Notes: generated from the letters alone by a model not told the origin. 64,000 nucleotides of DNA from UASB124 sp964446935 (GCA_964446935.1 CAYUQI010000003.1:1-64000), one strand, 5' to 3'; numbered from the stretch's first letter, positions 8,925 through 19,130 are shown. Numbers and translations: made by a program.

Positions 8925-10338
8925 GCACTATCCGGTCACCTGTCATACTGACCACGTTGGTACGGGTTCAACCTTTGTTGCTATCAAGGGATTACGTGAT
9001 GATGGCGCAGGCTACATTACACACGCGCTGCAAAAAGGGGCAACAACCATTATTACTGAACAAACACCTGAGCAGGCAAACATCGAACGCCTCTGCACTA
9101 CTCACAATGCACGGTTGATCATCGTCCCCAATGCTCGTCAAGCTTTAGCAGAAGAATCAAGCAAACAATTAGGGTACCCTTGTCAAAAACTTAAGATCAT
9201 TGGTATTACCGGCACCAAAGGTAAAACAACAACAACCTATTTGACTGAACATATTTTGCGATCAGCTGGCTATAAAACAGCAATTATCAGTACTATTGTT
9301 AATAGAATTCTTGATGAGGCAGAAAGCAGTACCAATACAACACCCAATAGTGATTATCTCCAAATGTTTTTTGCTGAATGCATTAAACGTGGCGTCGAAT
9401 ATGTGGTCATGGAAGTATCGTCTCATGCACTCGATTTTTATCGGGTTCATGGCGTTACATTTGCCGGCATTGGGTTTACCAATCTTGCCCCCGAGCATAT
9501 GGATTTTTATGCCACATTGAATGATTATTTTGCATCCAAAGCGCGGCTTTTCTCCCACATCAAAGCAGAAGGCATCATCGTCATCAACACTGATAATGAA
9601 TGGGGTATCAAGGCCATATCAATAGCCGAACACTATGCTACAAACATGCATGCAACTACGCTATCCTTTGGACAGCAACCAACAGCGAAAGCTCCATTTG
9701 CCATCCAACAAACATCTTTTGATGGTATTGCCATAACACTGCACAACCAAACACTCCATTGTCCAACTCTTTTTGGAACCTATAATTGCTACAATCTGAC
9801 AATGGCAACGTTGCTCAGCCTTGCTGCTAACATTTCATTAGCATCCATAGCTGCAGCTCTAAAAACGTTTCCCGGAGTTCCCGGCCGCCTGCAACGACAT
9901 ATTTTAAAAAATGGCGCACATGCCTTTGTCGATTATGCACACAACCCTTCATCATTTGAACAAGTACTCTCAACACTACGGCAACACACCACCAACCTCA
10001 TTGTTGTGTTTGGCTGTGGCGGCAACAAGGATACAACCAAACGTCCTGTCATGGGCAAGCTTGCTGCCGCATTTGCAGATAAGGTTATTGTCACCGATGA
10101 TAATCCTCGTTATGAAAATCGCCAGGCAATTATCAATGAAATTATCGCCGGCATTCCCCAAGAACACGTCAGCAAGGTAATAACCGAACCTGACCGACGC
10201 AAAGCGATTGCTTTGGCGGCGGCTTTATCACAACCGGGATCAATTATCGCTCTGCTCGGCAAAGGTCATGAGACGTATTATCTGATTGAAGGTCAAACAT
10301 ATCATTTTGACGATTTTGAAGAGATTAGAAGTTTTTAG
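8899..10338 (+). CDS. murE: UDP-MurNAc-L-Ala-D-Glu:meso-diaminopimelate ligase
   Basis: MurE adds the third residue of the peptidoglycan stem peptide in the cytosol, using ATP. The ATP-binding loop GTKGKTT is at residues 105-111. The TTPNSDYLQ and VMEVSSHALDFYR segments and the FTNLAPEHMDFY motif are all diagnostic of Mur ligases. The DNPR sequence at residues 401-404 is the signature for meso-diaminopimelate rather than lysine, so the organism probably has a Gram-negative type wall. Length (479 residues) is slightly short of E. coli MurE (495). The ATG has GGAGG nine bases upstream, inside the end of the M16 protease gene. No other mur gene lies next to it, so the coupling with a protease is unusual. 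Confidence 0.95.
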   Translation: MNKQLLLPKHYPVTCHTDHVGTGSTFVAIKGLRDDGAGYITHALQKGATTIITEQTPEQANIERLCTTHNARLIIVPNARQALAEESSKQLGYPCQKLKIIGITGTKGKTTTTYLTEHILRSAGYKTAIISTIVNRILDEAESSTNTTPNSDYLQMFFAECIKRGVEYVVMEVSSHALDFYRVHGVTFAGIGFTNLAPEHMDFYATLNDYFASKARLFSHIKAEGIIVINTDNEWGIKAISIAEHYATNMHATTLSFGQQPTAKAPFAIQQTSFDGIAITLHNQTLHCPTLFGTYNCYNLTMATLLSLAANISLASIAAALKTFPGVPGRLQRHILKNGAHAFVDYAHNPSSFEQVLSTLRQHTTNLIVVFGCGGNKDTTKRPVMGKLAAAFADKVIVTDDNPRYENRQAIINEIIAGIPQEHVSKVITEPDRRKAIALAAALSQPGSIIALLGKGHETYYLIEGQTYHFDDFEEIRSF

Positions 10339-10386
10339 ATTCAGATGTTCAAAACACTAAGCCAAGTGAAATATTGGGTAACAAGA

Positions 10387-10453
10387 TTTGTCACCCTGAA
10401 TTTATTTCAGGGTCCACCCAATCATGGATCCTGAAACGAGTTCAGGATGACAA
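10387..10453. repeat. Dispersed palindromic repeat, family A (copy 2)
   Basis: A facing pair: a TGTCACCCTGAA-type unit followed by a GGATCCTGAAACGAGTTCAG unit, separated by the CCACCCAATCATGG spacer seen in other copies. A decayed half-unit (AGAAGTTCAGTATGACAAG) lies about 30 bases further on. It sits between convergent murE and the phosphotransferase gene. Confidence 0.85.
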
Positions 10454-10576
10454 AGGGCGGCATTTATCATATCAAACTTACTTAGAAGTTCAGTATGACA
10501 AGATTCCTTGATTTTCTGACCCATTTTTAAATGCGAATGTCGAATTTGCAAGGAATGAATATCGAATTATCGGGAC

Positions 10577-11695
10577 TTAGATATCGAATTTTCTGACACC
10601 GGCTAACGCCTTTTGAATTCTCAAAGATGCAGGCTGCCTACCTGGTTTATCGGTATATCCAAAATGAATTCGATGCACGGTCTTGGACAAAGCAATGCGT
10701 AAATAATACAACCAATACCGGAGCTCAAAGTCAGCAGGCAATTGCCGTACTCGCTGATATCCAATCAAAAAATCATCTCGCATGTGGTCCTTAAAAAATG
10801 TCCCCCAAAACGCAATATCAAATACCGAGTCACCGCTCATACAATCTTCCCAATCAATGAGGCCTGCAACCGTTGCGCCATCTGCTGAAATAAAATTATG
10901 ATTCCCAAGATCACCATGCAGCAAGCAACCATTACTTTGTTCAAACAATCGTCGATAATCATCATTAAAGAGACGTTCTATTGTTGCAGCTTCTTGCCCG
11001 GTAATTGCACCACTATCACCACAAACAGCAATATGTTTGGGCAACTTTACCAGTATATAATCCAACCAGGTGCTATGCACCCCGGATGGCTGCTGATTTT
11101 GATCTAACAGTTGAACACTCAAAGGGCCACAACCGGTCAACGTTATGCAATGATAGCGAGCAACATAGTTACCCACCGCCTGCAAAAGCTCAGGCTTCAT
11201 AAACTGTGTTTGAGGATCCTCAAAGGCTGTCAATGGCCTTCCCTCCACATAGGTAAGTAACTCATAATCAGTTGAGCAGAGGGTCCGTGAACAATCAATT
11301 TGCACAATTGATGAACAAGCAAGCCCATGATCTTTAAGGGTTTCATATACCCACTCATCAACAAGAAATTCATATGATTTTCGAAGATCTTTGAGCCGAT
11401 TGAGCCGAACCACATACCACTGGCCATCAACACATTGTACTTTGTACACCACATGAAATGTCCCTCCACTCTTCATTGGAACAATGGCCAATGGAACAGT
11501 TCCAAAATGATGCAAACAAATGTTCCTTACTTCATCCTGATACAACGCAAGATCATGCTCACGTGTTTGTGCTAGTTGTGCACACAGCGAGGCTATGCTC
11601 TCAACGTCTGTTTTAGGATAAAAAATGGTTTTTCGAACCGCGTCAAAAGAGGCAATGTCATTTTTTATTTTTTCCGTCCGCATGGGTCGACACAT
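10577..11695 (-). CDS. Aminoglycoside phosphotransferase-family kinase
   Basis: The 372-residue protein has the APH/choline-kinase fold. An N-lobe (FHVVYKVQC then WYVVRLNR) is followed by the catalytic loop LLHGDLGNHNFI, the Brenner motif HGDxxxxN, and the metal-binding GLIDWEDCMSGD. These motifs predict an ATP-dependent small-molecule kinase in the cytosol; family members phosphorylate antibiotics, amino-alcohols or sugars, and the substrate cannot be assigned. In this setting a sugar or cell-wall metabolite is as likely as an antibiotic. The ATG at 11695 is supported by GAAGGAG about eight bases upstream. Confidence 0.8.
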   Translation of the reverse strand: MCRPMRTEKIKNDIASFDAVRKTIFYPKTDVESIASLCAQLAQTREHDLALYQDEVRNICLHHFGTVPLAIVPMKSGGTFHVVYKVQCVDGQWYVVRLNRLKDLRKSYEFLVDEWVYETLKDHGLACSSIVQIDCSRTLCSTDYELLTYVEGRPLTAFEDPQTQFMKPELLQAVGNYVARYHCITLTGCGPLSVQLLDQNQQPSGVHSTWLDYILVKLPKHIAVCGDSGAITGQEAATIERLFNDDYRRLFEQSNGCLLHGDLGNHNFISADGATVAGLIDWEDCMSGDSVFDIAFWGTFFKDHMRDDFLIGYQRVRQLPADFELRYWLYYLRIALSKTVHRIHFGYTDKPGRQPASLRIQKALAGVRKFDI

Positions 11696-11760
11696 TCTGT
11701 ATGCTCCTTCAAAGCTCGCGAAATATCTCTCGATGAAACGCTCGCAGCCAACAAGTGTGA

Positions 11761-11889
11761 CGTCATCCCCTCGAAAGAGGGGATCGATGTTTTGCCTGGA
11801 TCCCGGCTCGGAGGCCGGGACGACTTTACAACCCGAACAGCTATTTCAAAAAGCTTCAGAACGGTAGTACGCAAGCTCGGGGATGACGT
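11761..11889. repeat. GC-rich palindromic repeat, family D
   Basis: The stretch contains CGTCATCCCCTCGAAAGAGG, a tight hairpin CGGCTCGGAGGCCGGGACGA and a terminal CTCGGGGATGACG, so the outer ends are inverted relative to each other. It is more GC-rich than its surroundings and has a different core from family A. Only one copy was noticed in the window. It lies upstream of the phosphotransferase gene. Confidence 0.7.
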
Positions 11890-11940
11890 AAAATTAGATA
11901 GACGTATCAAGGAGTGCGAACTCCAGTTTTAAATAAATCT

Positions 11941-12870
11941 TCAGCACAAGGTATCATAGCCAAAGTGCTTAAGCATCACAATGGAAGTCGATCGAATTTC
12001 AGCTTTTTGTTCGGCAGATAATTCATTCATTGTTGCAAGGTTTGCCTCTGTTGTAGGAATTCTGATGGTTCCCCATGGATACACGCGCTCAAGCTTTGTA
12101 CCATTCCAAGATGGATACAACATAGTGTTGGCAAACGAAACGCCTAATCCGTTACTTAATTTTTTCATGGCAGATTCTGGACTCGCTACCAAATCTTCAA
12201 AGCGAACTATATGAAAATTCTTTGGATACATCTCTTTATAGGTCAACGCCATATGCTGCATAATGTTCCATGTCCACACATACTTTTTGAGGGCTAAAGG
12301 AAATGGACGTTTTATAGTATCTGCGTATCCTGAATAAGGGTTACGAACAACATGAATAATCTGAGCAGTTGGCATATCGGCAAAGATTTTTTCAGTATCA
12401 AGTGCCAAGACTGGACTGTAACCAACATAGGCCTTTTCATTCCCCGTTCGATTATAATTTTTCCATGCCTGAAACGTTGATACAAAGAAAGCTTCTACCA
12501 AATTAGCACGCGAGCGTTCTTTGTTTTTCATGTAATCAACAAAAAGTTGCTTACGCTCCTGCTCATCAATCTGCAGGTCAGCATCTTTAAATTTGCTACG
12601 AGCCGGAACTCTCACGCGTGTTTTAAGTTCTTCATCAAAAAATAATTCATAGTCATGTGCCACATCACCATTGAGTGGAAACTCTGGCCAGCAATACCTA
12701 AAGGGGACAAGCGTTTGTACAAAATTGGTGGATAACGAGGTACCAAGTTGCGATTCAAAAGGATACACAAAAAGTTCAGGATGCCCATCAAGCATACGAT
12801 GAGTTGTGTTGCCACCATTTTCATACATGGCAGAAATCATAATAAGATTAAAACGGGATGGTTGTAACAT
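11941..12870 (-). CDS. Sulfotransferase-family protein
   Basis: The product (309 residues from the chosen start) carries a PAPS-binding-like loop, ENGGNTTHRMLDGHPEL, close to the N-terminus. A second site, IIHVVRNPYSGYADT, corresponds to the 3'-phosphate-binding Arg/Ser of sulfotransferases. By family it would transfer sulfate from PAPS to a carbohydrate or other acceptor in the cytosol, but the first loop is atypical and activity is not certain. The longer reading from 12963 runs into a dispersed repeat. The ATG at 12870, with AAGGAG seven bases upstream, is the better start. Confidence 0.75.
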   Translation of the reverse strand: MLQPSRFNLIMISAMYENGGNTTHRMLDGHPELFVYPFESQLGTSLSTNFVQTLVPFRYCWPEFPLNGDVAHDYELFFDEELKTRVRVPARSKFKDADLQIDEQERKQLFVDYMKNKERSRANLVEAFFVSTFQAWKNYNRTGNEKAYVGYSPVLALDTEKIFADMPTAQIIHVVRNPYSGYADTIKRPFPLALKKYVWTWNIMQHMALTYKEMYPKNFHIVRFEDLVASPESAMKKLSNGLGVSFANTMLYPSWNGTKLERVYPWGTIRIPTTEANLATMNELSAEQKAEIRSTSIVMLKHFGYDTLC

Positions 12871-12952
12871 GTAATTCTCCTTCTTACTTAATAACTTATC
12901 CCAAAATTTAAGCACCATTAAAGTCAAATGACTATCTCTGTTGAATTCATGC

Positions 12953-13133
12953 TTTTTTGTCATCCTGAACTTGTTTCAGGATCAATTCTTTTTATATTTA
13001 TTTTTATGTAACCACATAGATATTTTTGAATACCTTTTACCGCCAACAAAGAAGCATTTAATTCATCTTAAAATTTTTTATTTGCAGTTGTCTTTGAGGG
13101 GGTGGATCCTGAAACAAGTTCAGGATGACAAAA
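12953..13133. repeat. Dispersed palindromic repeat, family A (copy 3, split pair)
   Basis: The forward unit (12953-12985, TGTCATCCTGAACTTGTTTC) and the reverse unit (13101-13133, GGATCCTGAAACAAGTTCAG) are almost perfect reverse complements, separated by about 115 bases of A+T-rich sequence instead of the usual short spacer. It looks like a family A pair opened by extra sequence or two independent units. Confidence 0.85.
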
Positions 13134-13328
13134 GCGACAACTCGTAACAAAAAGCATGCAGCGAATATAATTTGTAGCGCTTTGATTTCCTGGCTTACAT
13201 AAAAAATTTCATACGTTCAAGTTTATCGATTCTCTTTGATCAGTCAAAACAAATTGTTCCCTTGACTTGCATCAAACATGTGGTACCGTTTTTGATATAC
13301 AAGATAGTAATCGTTGGGAGATTCAGTA

Positions 13329-14198
13329 ATGAAAAGACATCCATATCCTGTTGTTATTCTTGCCGGAGGTCTTGGCACACGTTTACGAGAAGAAACCGAA
13401 TTTCGACCTAAACCAATGGTGCCTATTGGCGGCAAACCAATCCTTTGGCACATCATGAAAATATATTCTCATTATGGGTTCTATCGATTCATCATATGTC
13501 TCGGCTACAAAGGTGAAATGATCAAAAATCATTTTTTAAATTATCATCTTGAGGGTGTTGATTTTACGGTTCACACCAAAACAGGCACCATTACTGAGCA
13601 TCAAATTAATGCTGAAGATTGGGAAATTACGCTTGCCGATACGGGACAACAATGTATGACCGGTGGCCGTGTTGCTCGTGTCGCACGCTACATTGATACG
13701 GATCGCTTTGCACTCACCTATGGTGATGGGCTTGCCAATGTTAATATTGACCAACTTGTCCAATTTCACCTATCACACAAAAAACTTGTTACCTTATCTG
13801 GTGTTAATCTTTCCTCCCGCTTTGGCAATCTTGAAATTAGCGGAGACCGTGTTCTTTCATTCAAAGAAAAGAAAAAAATTGAAGATGAATGGATTAATGG
13901 CGGTTTTTTTATGTGTGAAAAAGAATTTTTACGTTATCTATCACCAGATGACTCATGCATATTAGAACAAGAACCCCTCAAAAAAGCAGCCAATGAAAAC
14001 CAGTTAATGATGTATAAGCATACTGGATTTTGGCAATGCATGGATACCTACCGTGAACATCAACTGCTTGAAGAGTTATGGAAAAAGGACGCTCCATGGA
14101 AAGTATGGAGTGAACCAGAGAAACAATTTATTCCCGCCATCAAACAAGCTCATCAATGGACACAGCAGGCACCTCAGCAAACAACATCACCACAATAA
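13329..14198 (+). CDS. rfbF: Glucose-1-phosphate cytidylyltransferase
   Basis: This enzyme makes CDP-glucose from CTP and glucose-1-phosphate, the first step of CDP-linked 3,6-dideoxy and branched 6-deoxysugars. The nucleotidyltransferase signature LAGGLGTRLREET is at residues 11-23, followed by RPKPMVPIGGKPILWH, LTYGDGLANV (metal-binding Asp) and INGGFFM. At 290 residues it is slightly longer than Salmonella RfbF (257), the excess being a Gln/Pro-rich tail. The ATG at 13329 is preferred over TTG at 13314 because GGGAG precedes it. It is followed eight bases later by rfbG, forming the expected pair. Confidence 0.93.
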   Translation: MKRHPYPVVILAGGLGTRLREETEFRPKPMVPIGGKPILWHIMKIYSHYGFYRFIICLGYKGEMIKNHFLNYHLEGVDFTVHTKTGTITEHQINAEDWEITLADTGQQCMTGGRVARVARYIDTDRFALTYGDGLANVNIDQLVQFHLSHKKLVTLSGVNLSSRFGNLEISGDRVLSFKEKKKIEDEWINGGFFMCEKEFLRYLSPDDSCILEQEPLKKAANENQLMMYKHTGFWQCMDTYREHQLLEELWKKDAPWKVWSEPEKQFIPAIKQAHQWTQQAPQQTTSPQ

Positions 14199-14206
14199 GG
14201 ACAAGT

Positions 14207-15238
14207 ATGGAGCACATTAATCGATCAACATTTTGGAACAATCGTACCGTACTGGTCACCGGAGCCTCTGGATTATTGGGACCGTGGCTCATTAAGACGC
14301 TTTTACAACATCACGCACGAATAACTGTTCTTGTACGCGACCGCGTTCCCGATTCCCTTTTTTTTACAGAAAAACTTGATAGACAAACGACGCTCGTGTT
14401 TGGTGATCTTTTAGATCGTGATGTAATAGCTCGAATACTCAATGAATTCGATATTGATACGGTGTTTCACCTCGGCGCACAAGCCATTGTTGGATATGCA
14501 AACCGATCACCCATTTCAACATTCCGTTCCAATATTGAAGGCACATGGAACCTTCTTGAAGCCTGCCGTCATAGTTCATGGGTCAAAAGAATTGTAGTTG
14601 CCTCTAGTGATAAAGCATATGGTGCTCACGATACCTTGCCCTACACCGAACAAGCACCACTGCAAGGTCGTTACCCCTATGATGTTTCAAAAAGTTGTGC
14701 CGATTTGTTAGCTCAATCCTATTTTCACACCTTTAATCTTCCGGTATGCATTACCCGTTGTGGTAATTTTTTTGGCGGCGGAGATTTACACTTTAATCGC
14801 ATTGTACCGGGAACGATCAAATCAATTCTTTGTAATGAACAACCTGTCATACGGTCCAATGGACTTTTTGTCCGTGATTATATTTATGTTAAAGATGTTG
14901 CCGATGCGTATATCACACTCGCTGAACAAATGGATGCAAAGCAACTACATGGAGAATGTTTCAACTTCAGCACCGACCAACCCTTTACAGTACTAAAAAT
15001 CGTCGACCGCATTCGACATCTCATGAATGCAGATGATTTACCTCCACGTATTTTGAATGTTGCTTCAAATGAAATACCTGCCCAACATCTTTCATCGCAA
15101 AAGGCGCGAACCGTATTAAATTGGAAACCTCTGTATGGAGTTGATCGGGGGCTTGAGGAGACAATTGCGTGGTATAAGGAATATTTTGGAATAAGTACGT
15201 TAATGAACACGGATAAGGAGTTGCATGCATCAGTTTGA
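14207..15238 (+). CDS. rfbG: CDP-glucose 4,6-dehydratase
   Basis: RfbG converts CDP-glucose to CDP-4-keto-6-deoxyglucose with bound NAD. It shows the nucleotide-binding motif TGASGLLG at residues 18-25 and the catalytic Tyr-x3-Lys at Y158/K162 in YPYDVSKS. An ASSDKAYG segment and the FGGGDLHFNRIVPGTI region distinguish this family from GalE. The ATG at 14207 has AAGGAC seven bases upstream. A longer frame that begins inside rfbF is rejected. Length is 343 residues, close to the usual 359. The next steps of the pathway seem to be 20 kb away, at 34.8-37.8 kb. Confidence 0.93.
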   Translation: MEHINRSTFWNNRTVLVTGASGLLGPWLIKTLLQHHARITVLVRDRVPDSLFFTEKLDRQTTLVFGDLLDRDVIARILNEFDIDTVFHLGAQAIVGYANRSPISTFRSNIEGTWNLLEACRHSSWVKRIVVASSDKAYGAHDTLPYTEQAPLQGRYPYDVSKSCADLLAQSYFHTFNLPVCITRCGNFFGGGDLHFNRIVPGTIKSILCNEQPVIRSNGLFVRDYIYVKDVADAYITLAEQMDAKQLHGECFNFSTDQPFTVLKIVDRIRHLMNADDLPPRILNVASNEIPAQHLSSQKARTVLNWKPLYGVDRGLEETIAWYKEYFGISTLMNTDKELHASV

Positions 15239-15270
15239 GCAGCATAATAAACAAGACAGAGAACGTTTGC

Positions 15271-15397
15271 TTTTGTCATGCTGAACTTGTTTCAGCATCC
15301 ACCTTATGGATCCTGAAATAAATTCCAAGCCTTCGCGCTGGCCCGCCGTAGCCTTGGCGAAGGCAAGTCGCTTCGGCTGGCAGGCAGGATGACAAAA
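15271..15397. repeat. Family A repeat with an internal GC-rich insertion (copy 4)
   Basis: The outer ends are TTTTGTCATGCTGAACTTG at 15271 and CAGGATGACAAAA near 15397. The second unit is interrupted after GGATCCTGAAATAAATTC by about 50 GC-rich bases containing CCTTCGCGCTGGCCCGCC, GTAGCCTTGGCGAAGGC and CGCTTCGGCTGGCAGGC. Related insertions occur in the copies at 50009 and 57056. This is the last family A copy before the 19-kb exported-enzyme island. Confidence 0.85.
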
Positions 15398-15475
15398 AAA
15401 TAAAGTCTTGTTTTTTGAAATACGAGTTTACTATGCCAAACCAGGCCACCTTATCCTAACCACAAAGAGTGCTTT

Positions 15476-16513
15476 ATGAAAAAAATATCAATCATTATTG
15501 CCTGTTATAATGAAAGCAAAAACATTAATGCCCTGCATGAACGCGTAACATCAACCATGGCAACCATTCCCGCCTATGATTACGAACTCATCTTTGTCGA
15601 TAACGCAAGTACTGATAACTCTCACTCCATTTTTCAAACCATGGTTCAAAACGATGCTCATGTATCTGTTTTGGTTATGTCTCGTAATTTTGGGTCCAAC
15701 CAAACAAGTCTCTTGGCTGGCATGCAATATGCAACCGGCGATTGCATCGTCTCAATCGACGGAGATCTACAAGATCCCCCAGAACTTATTCCAATGTTTG
15801 TAAAAAAATGGGAAGATGGTTATGATGTTGTTTATGGAGTGCGGAAAAGGAGAAAGGGGAGCGTCCTGCGACGCATAGGCTACACTATTTTTTATCGGCT
15901 CTTCCGAATGCTTTCATATCTTGATATTCCTCTGGATGCAGGAGATACCTGTCTCATCGATCGTAAGATCGTCACGATCATTACATCATTACCAGAAAAA
16001 GATTTGTATATTCGTGGGCTGAGAACCTGGGCCGGATTTCGTCAAACCGGTGTTGAATACATACGTGAAGACCGTGCAGGCGGGATCTCAAGCAATAGTT
16101 TCTTCGCGAATTTTTCATGGGTCAAAAAAGCTATCGTTAACTTTTCTTTCAAACCGCTCGAATATATATCTCGACTTGCGGTCATAGCAGTATGTGCCAC
16201 CATGGCTGCTGCAGGGCTCTATCTGTATTGGCACTTCAAATATGGAGCCCCTCGAGGTTTTTCAACACTCCTCATGACAATGTTCATTTTCGGAACTATT
16301 CAATTATTAGCATTGAGTGTTATTGGAGAATATCTTATTCGTATATTCCAGGAGGTTAAGGCACGACCGCCCTACATCGTCGGCACTATACTCACGCAAC
16401 AATCAACAACTAACCAACCAATGTGGGTTCATCCAGCCATGGTAAATAAACAATTACAACAATCACTTTGTCCACAATGTCAAAAAAAAGGAATTTCTCA
16501 TGAGAATGTATAA
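15476..16513 (+). CDS. DPM1/ArnC-like GT2 polyprenyl-phosphate glycosyltransferase
   Basis: An N-terminal GT-A domain (SIIIACYNESKN, FVDNAST, metal site D95-G-D97 in SIDGDLQDPP) is followed by two membrane helices at about residues 235-300, the arrangement of ArnC, GtrB and DPM1. Such enzymes charge polyprenyl phosphate with a nucleotide-activated sugar on the cytoplasmic face, making the donor for GT-C transferases. The extreme C-terminus carries an odd CPQCQKKG, a possible metal-binding pair of cysteines. It has no signal peptide. Its last 14 bases overlap the start of the exported ATP-grasp-like gene. Confidence 0.88.
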   Translation: MKKISIIIACYNESKNINALHERVTSTMATIPAYDYELIFVDNASTDNSHSIFQTMVQNDAHVSVLVMSRNFGSNQTSLLAGMQYATGDCIVSIDGDLQDPPELIPMFVKKWEDGYDVVYGVRKRRKGSVLRRIGYTIFYRLFRMLSYLDIPLDAGDTCLIDRKIVTIITSLPEKDLYIRGLRTWAGFRQTGVEYIREDRAGGISSNSFFANFSWVKKAIVNFSFKPLEYISRLAVIAVCATMAAAGLYLYWHFKYGAPRGFSTLLMTMFIFGTIQLLALSVIGEYLIRIFQEVKARPPYIVGTILTQQSTTNQPMWVHPAMVNKQLQQSLCPQCQKKGISHENV

Positions 16514-17749
16514 AGACTGTCTTGTATCAATGTTGCTATTGGTATCATTAGCCTCTATTACGCTTCACGGGCACGATACATACAAGCCGTTTGCGATATC
16601 AAAAGAAGATATCGCTGCCGTTCTGGCATCAGAAGTCACCGTACCTGTTTCAGCAGCCGTACCACTCAAACCGGATATTATGTTTGCTTGCGCCGATATT
16701 AAGTATAAAGATGGTTCACTCAAAGTATGTGAACTTGGTGATGGTATTTATATGTCATTCCGAACGGCTCAAGTAACACTCAATGATCACGTTCAAGATG
16801 CCGTCTCTCCGTATTGGGGTATTTTTTGGCACTATTTAGCTCAATTTAACTTGCCACTATGGCACGTAGATGATCTTGGTGCTCACCATGCTATGGCTAT
16901 GAATGTTTTTGCCAAATTAGGGGGCAAGCATGTAAGCAGCCTCAAGGACTTACAAGCAGATACATTATTCCAAAAATTGAGTAAACGGCAGAGCAAAAAA
17001 ATTACTCAACTGAATGATTACAAGGGCATTATTGTATACCGCGCTAAACAGGATAACCATCGTGATAATGATACGGTCAAAGCATTCAAGAAAAACTTTC
17101 CAGATTTTTTATGGGTCAACCTCACAGCACGAGATTATGTTAAACGGAAAGATAATACATACAAGCTTTTTGCCGATGCAAAACTTGATGATTTCATCCC
17201 ACGATTCAACATCTATCCAACAACATACAGTTCTTCATTGGTTCAACAAATAAATCATGATTTCCCCAATAGTAATAGACTCATTATTAAACCGGTGTAT
17301 TCATCACTGGCTATGGGTGTTAATCTCATCGATAAAAAGGATCTGGATTCATTCCTAAAACTTATCTTAAAAGATTATCAAACCATTAACCCTCGTGAAC
17401 ATCGCCGACTCGCTTTTTGGCGCCATCACCCAAAAACATTTTTTGTCTCTGAATATGTCCCATCCAAAACCATTTATAAGGATGATACCCCTCGCGATCC
17501 AACCATGCGCGTGGTATTTATGATGCATCACGATCAAGGCACAATTCACTGCACTGTGATAGCAGGATTCTGGAAGATTCCTGTGTATGCACTCGATGAT
17601 GCAAATCGCACATTAACCGACAAACATATAACCATTGCTCACTCTGGAGCATATTACAGCGGTATTTTAGCAGATAAAAAAGATTGGGCAGAGATCAAGG
17701 GAGCTTTGGAAGCCATGTTGCCCAAATTGTATCAAACGATGTTGGAGCA
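16500..17749 (+). CDS. Exported ATP-grasp-like protein, truncated by assembly gap
   Basis: A signal peptide (MRMYKD, then a Leu/Val core, cleavage near LHG at about 24) precedes a domain of about 380 residues. The segment LIIKPVYSSLAMGVNLI looks like an ATP-grasp nucleotide-binding strand and glycine loop, FVSEYV like the central acidic strand, and TMRVVFMMHH then FWKIP like the catalytic face. It is clearly paralogous to the protein at 33370, sharing DPTMRV/DATMRV, KYKDG-type and W-K-x-P motifs. An ATP-dependent ligase outside the cytosol would be unusual, so the function is open. The ATG at 16500 has AAGGA upstream. About a dozen residues are probably missing at the gap. Confidence 0.6.
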
Positions 17750-17849
17750 NNNNNNNNNNNNNNNNNNNNNNNNNNNNNNNNNNNNNNNNNNNNNNNNNNN
17801 NNNNNNNNNNNNNNNNNNNNNNNNNNNNNNNNNNNNNNNNNNNNNNNNN
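17750..17849. other. Assembly gap of 100 N
   Basis: The run of N separates two convergent genes, each of which is close to its expected C-terminus. The real distance is unknown and the frames that appear to continue across it are artefacts. Confidence 0.99.
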
Positions 17850-19130
17850 AACCTTTGCATAAAACTCAGCAATGCGTGTAATACCATGCTTAGCCAAGAA
17901 ATTGCTTGTTGCATAATCGTACGCGCATTGTCCCAATCGCTGAGCCAATAAGGGGTCATCAATAAGCTTTTTAAGCTGATTCGCTAAATCCTGATCATCG
18001 CCAGCCTTAAAGAGCAAACCAGTCTCACCATGTTTGATGATCCCTTCCATTCCGGTTCCTTTAGTACCCACGAGTGGCTTTTTCATGAGTGCTCCCTCCA
18101 AAAGAACAATGCCAAACGCTTCGCTATTACTCGTTAATGTATTAATATCCGAATAATAATAAAGTTCAGGTGTTTTGGTGGTATGTCCAACAAAGTAAAC
18201 ATTGTCTTGAATATTTAGCTTTCTAGCCATAGCTTTCATTTCTTCCATACGAGGCCCTATGCCAGCTAACACAAGTTGTACAGGGATATGGTTACTGCGT
18301 AACAGTTTATGCACGGCATGTAATAAAACCTTATGATTCTTAAATCCAGGATAAAAATTTGCTATCGAACAAATAAGCGGACAGTCTTTCAAATTAATGC
18401 CAAACTCTCGTTTAAAAAATGTTTTTTTATCAATGGTTGGTGCAAAAGATAAAAATTTTTCTTCATCAAATATAGGTGCTATCCAATCAATGTTTTTTAT
18501 TGCAAAACTATTTTCACTCATTGTTTTGTAAATAATTTCCACCGTTTTGGGCCCAACACCTAATGCACCATCCAAATGTTTTAAACACGATGCCCGCCTG
18601 GCAACAGCATCGGTATGCAAGGTCATCATAATTTTAACAGGGAATTTATGCTTAACGCGAGCCGCAGCCATAACCTCCATAGGAAGACGACAATGAATCA
18701 GATCAATTTTTTCTTTGCTGCATACATCCTCAAAAAAGCTGGTTAATTCTGTAAGTGAATTTTCTAAAGATTGTTTTATGGTATAGCTGTAGCAAGGGCT
18801 TCCCATCGCCACAACCTCTTGAGCAAATTCTTTATCATTAACAACAAACAATACAACATCAAGGCCACTATCAATCAACTTTTTGTATTGATTAATCTTG
18901 TGAACAGCCGATCCGCGCAGCCGAGAAGATTGTTTACTAATTTGCTCCTTACTATTTTTAACCAGCCCAACGGTTGGATTACAGTAACAAAAAAGTATTT
19001 TTTTGTTTTTTAATGCCGCAAAAGTTGATGAACATTGAGTATCGGGGAAAGCTGTCAGCCCCACCACCAAACAGATCCACAAGAATAATGCATACCGACC
19101 GGTAAATATCACAACACGCCCTCTCTTCAT
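17850..19130 (-). CDS. Signal-bearing GT4 glycosyltransferase, 3' end in assembly gap
   Basis: The C-terminal half is a standard GT4 nucleotide-sugar domain: a strand ICSIANFYPGFKNH, LVLAGIGPRMEEM, and the donor-binding EX7E motif SEAFGIVLLEGALM. The N-terminal half contains the IDLIHCRLP and LHTDAV segments of the acceptor domain. Ahead of this is MKRGRVV followed by a strong hydrophobic stretch and AFPDTQCSS, which looks like a signal peptide or anchor not normally present in GT4 enzymes. The ATG at 19130 is chosen because it starts this signal; its ribosome site is weak, and a TTG at 19205 is the alternative. Only the last few residues seem lost to the gap. Confidence 0.72.

Noticed and set aside
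10577..11695. Antibiotic-resistance gene reading for the APH-family kinase
   Set aside because: The family motifs alone do not define the substrate, and there is no mobile element or resistance context.
17667..17951. Frames extending the ATP-grasp-like and GT4 genes across the gap
   Set aside because: They read through N and then into the antisense of the other gene; the residues after the gap match neither family.
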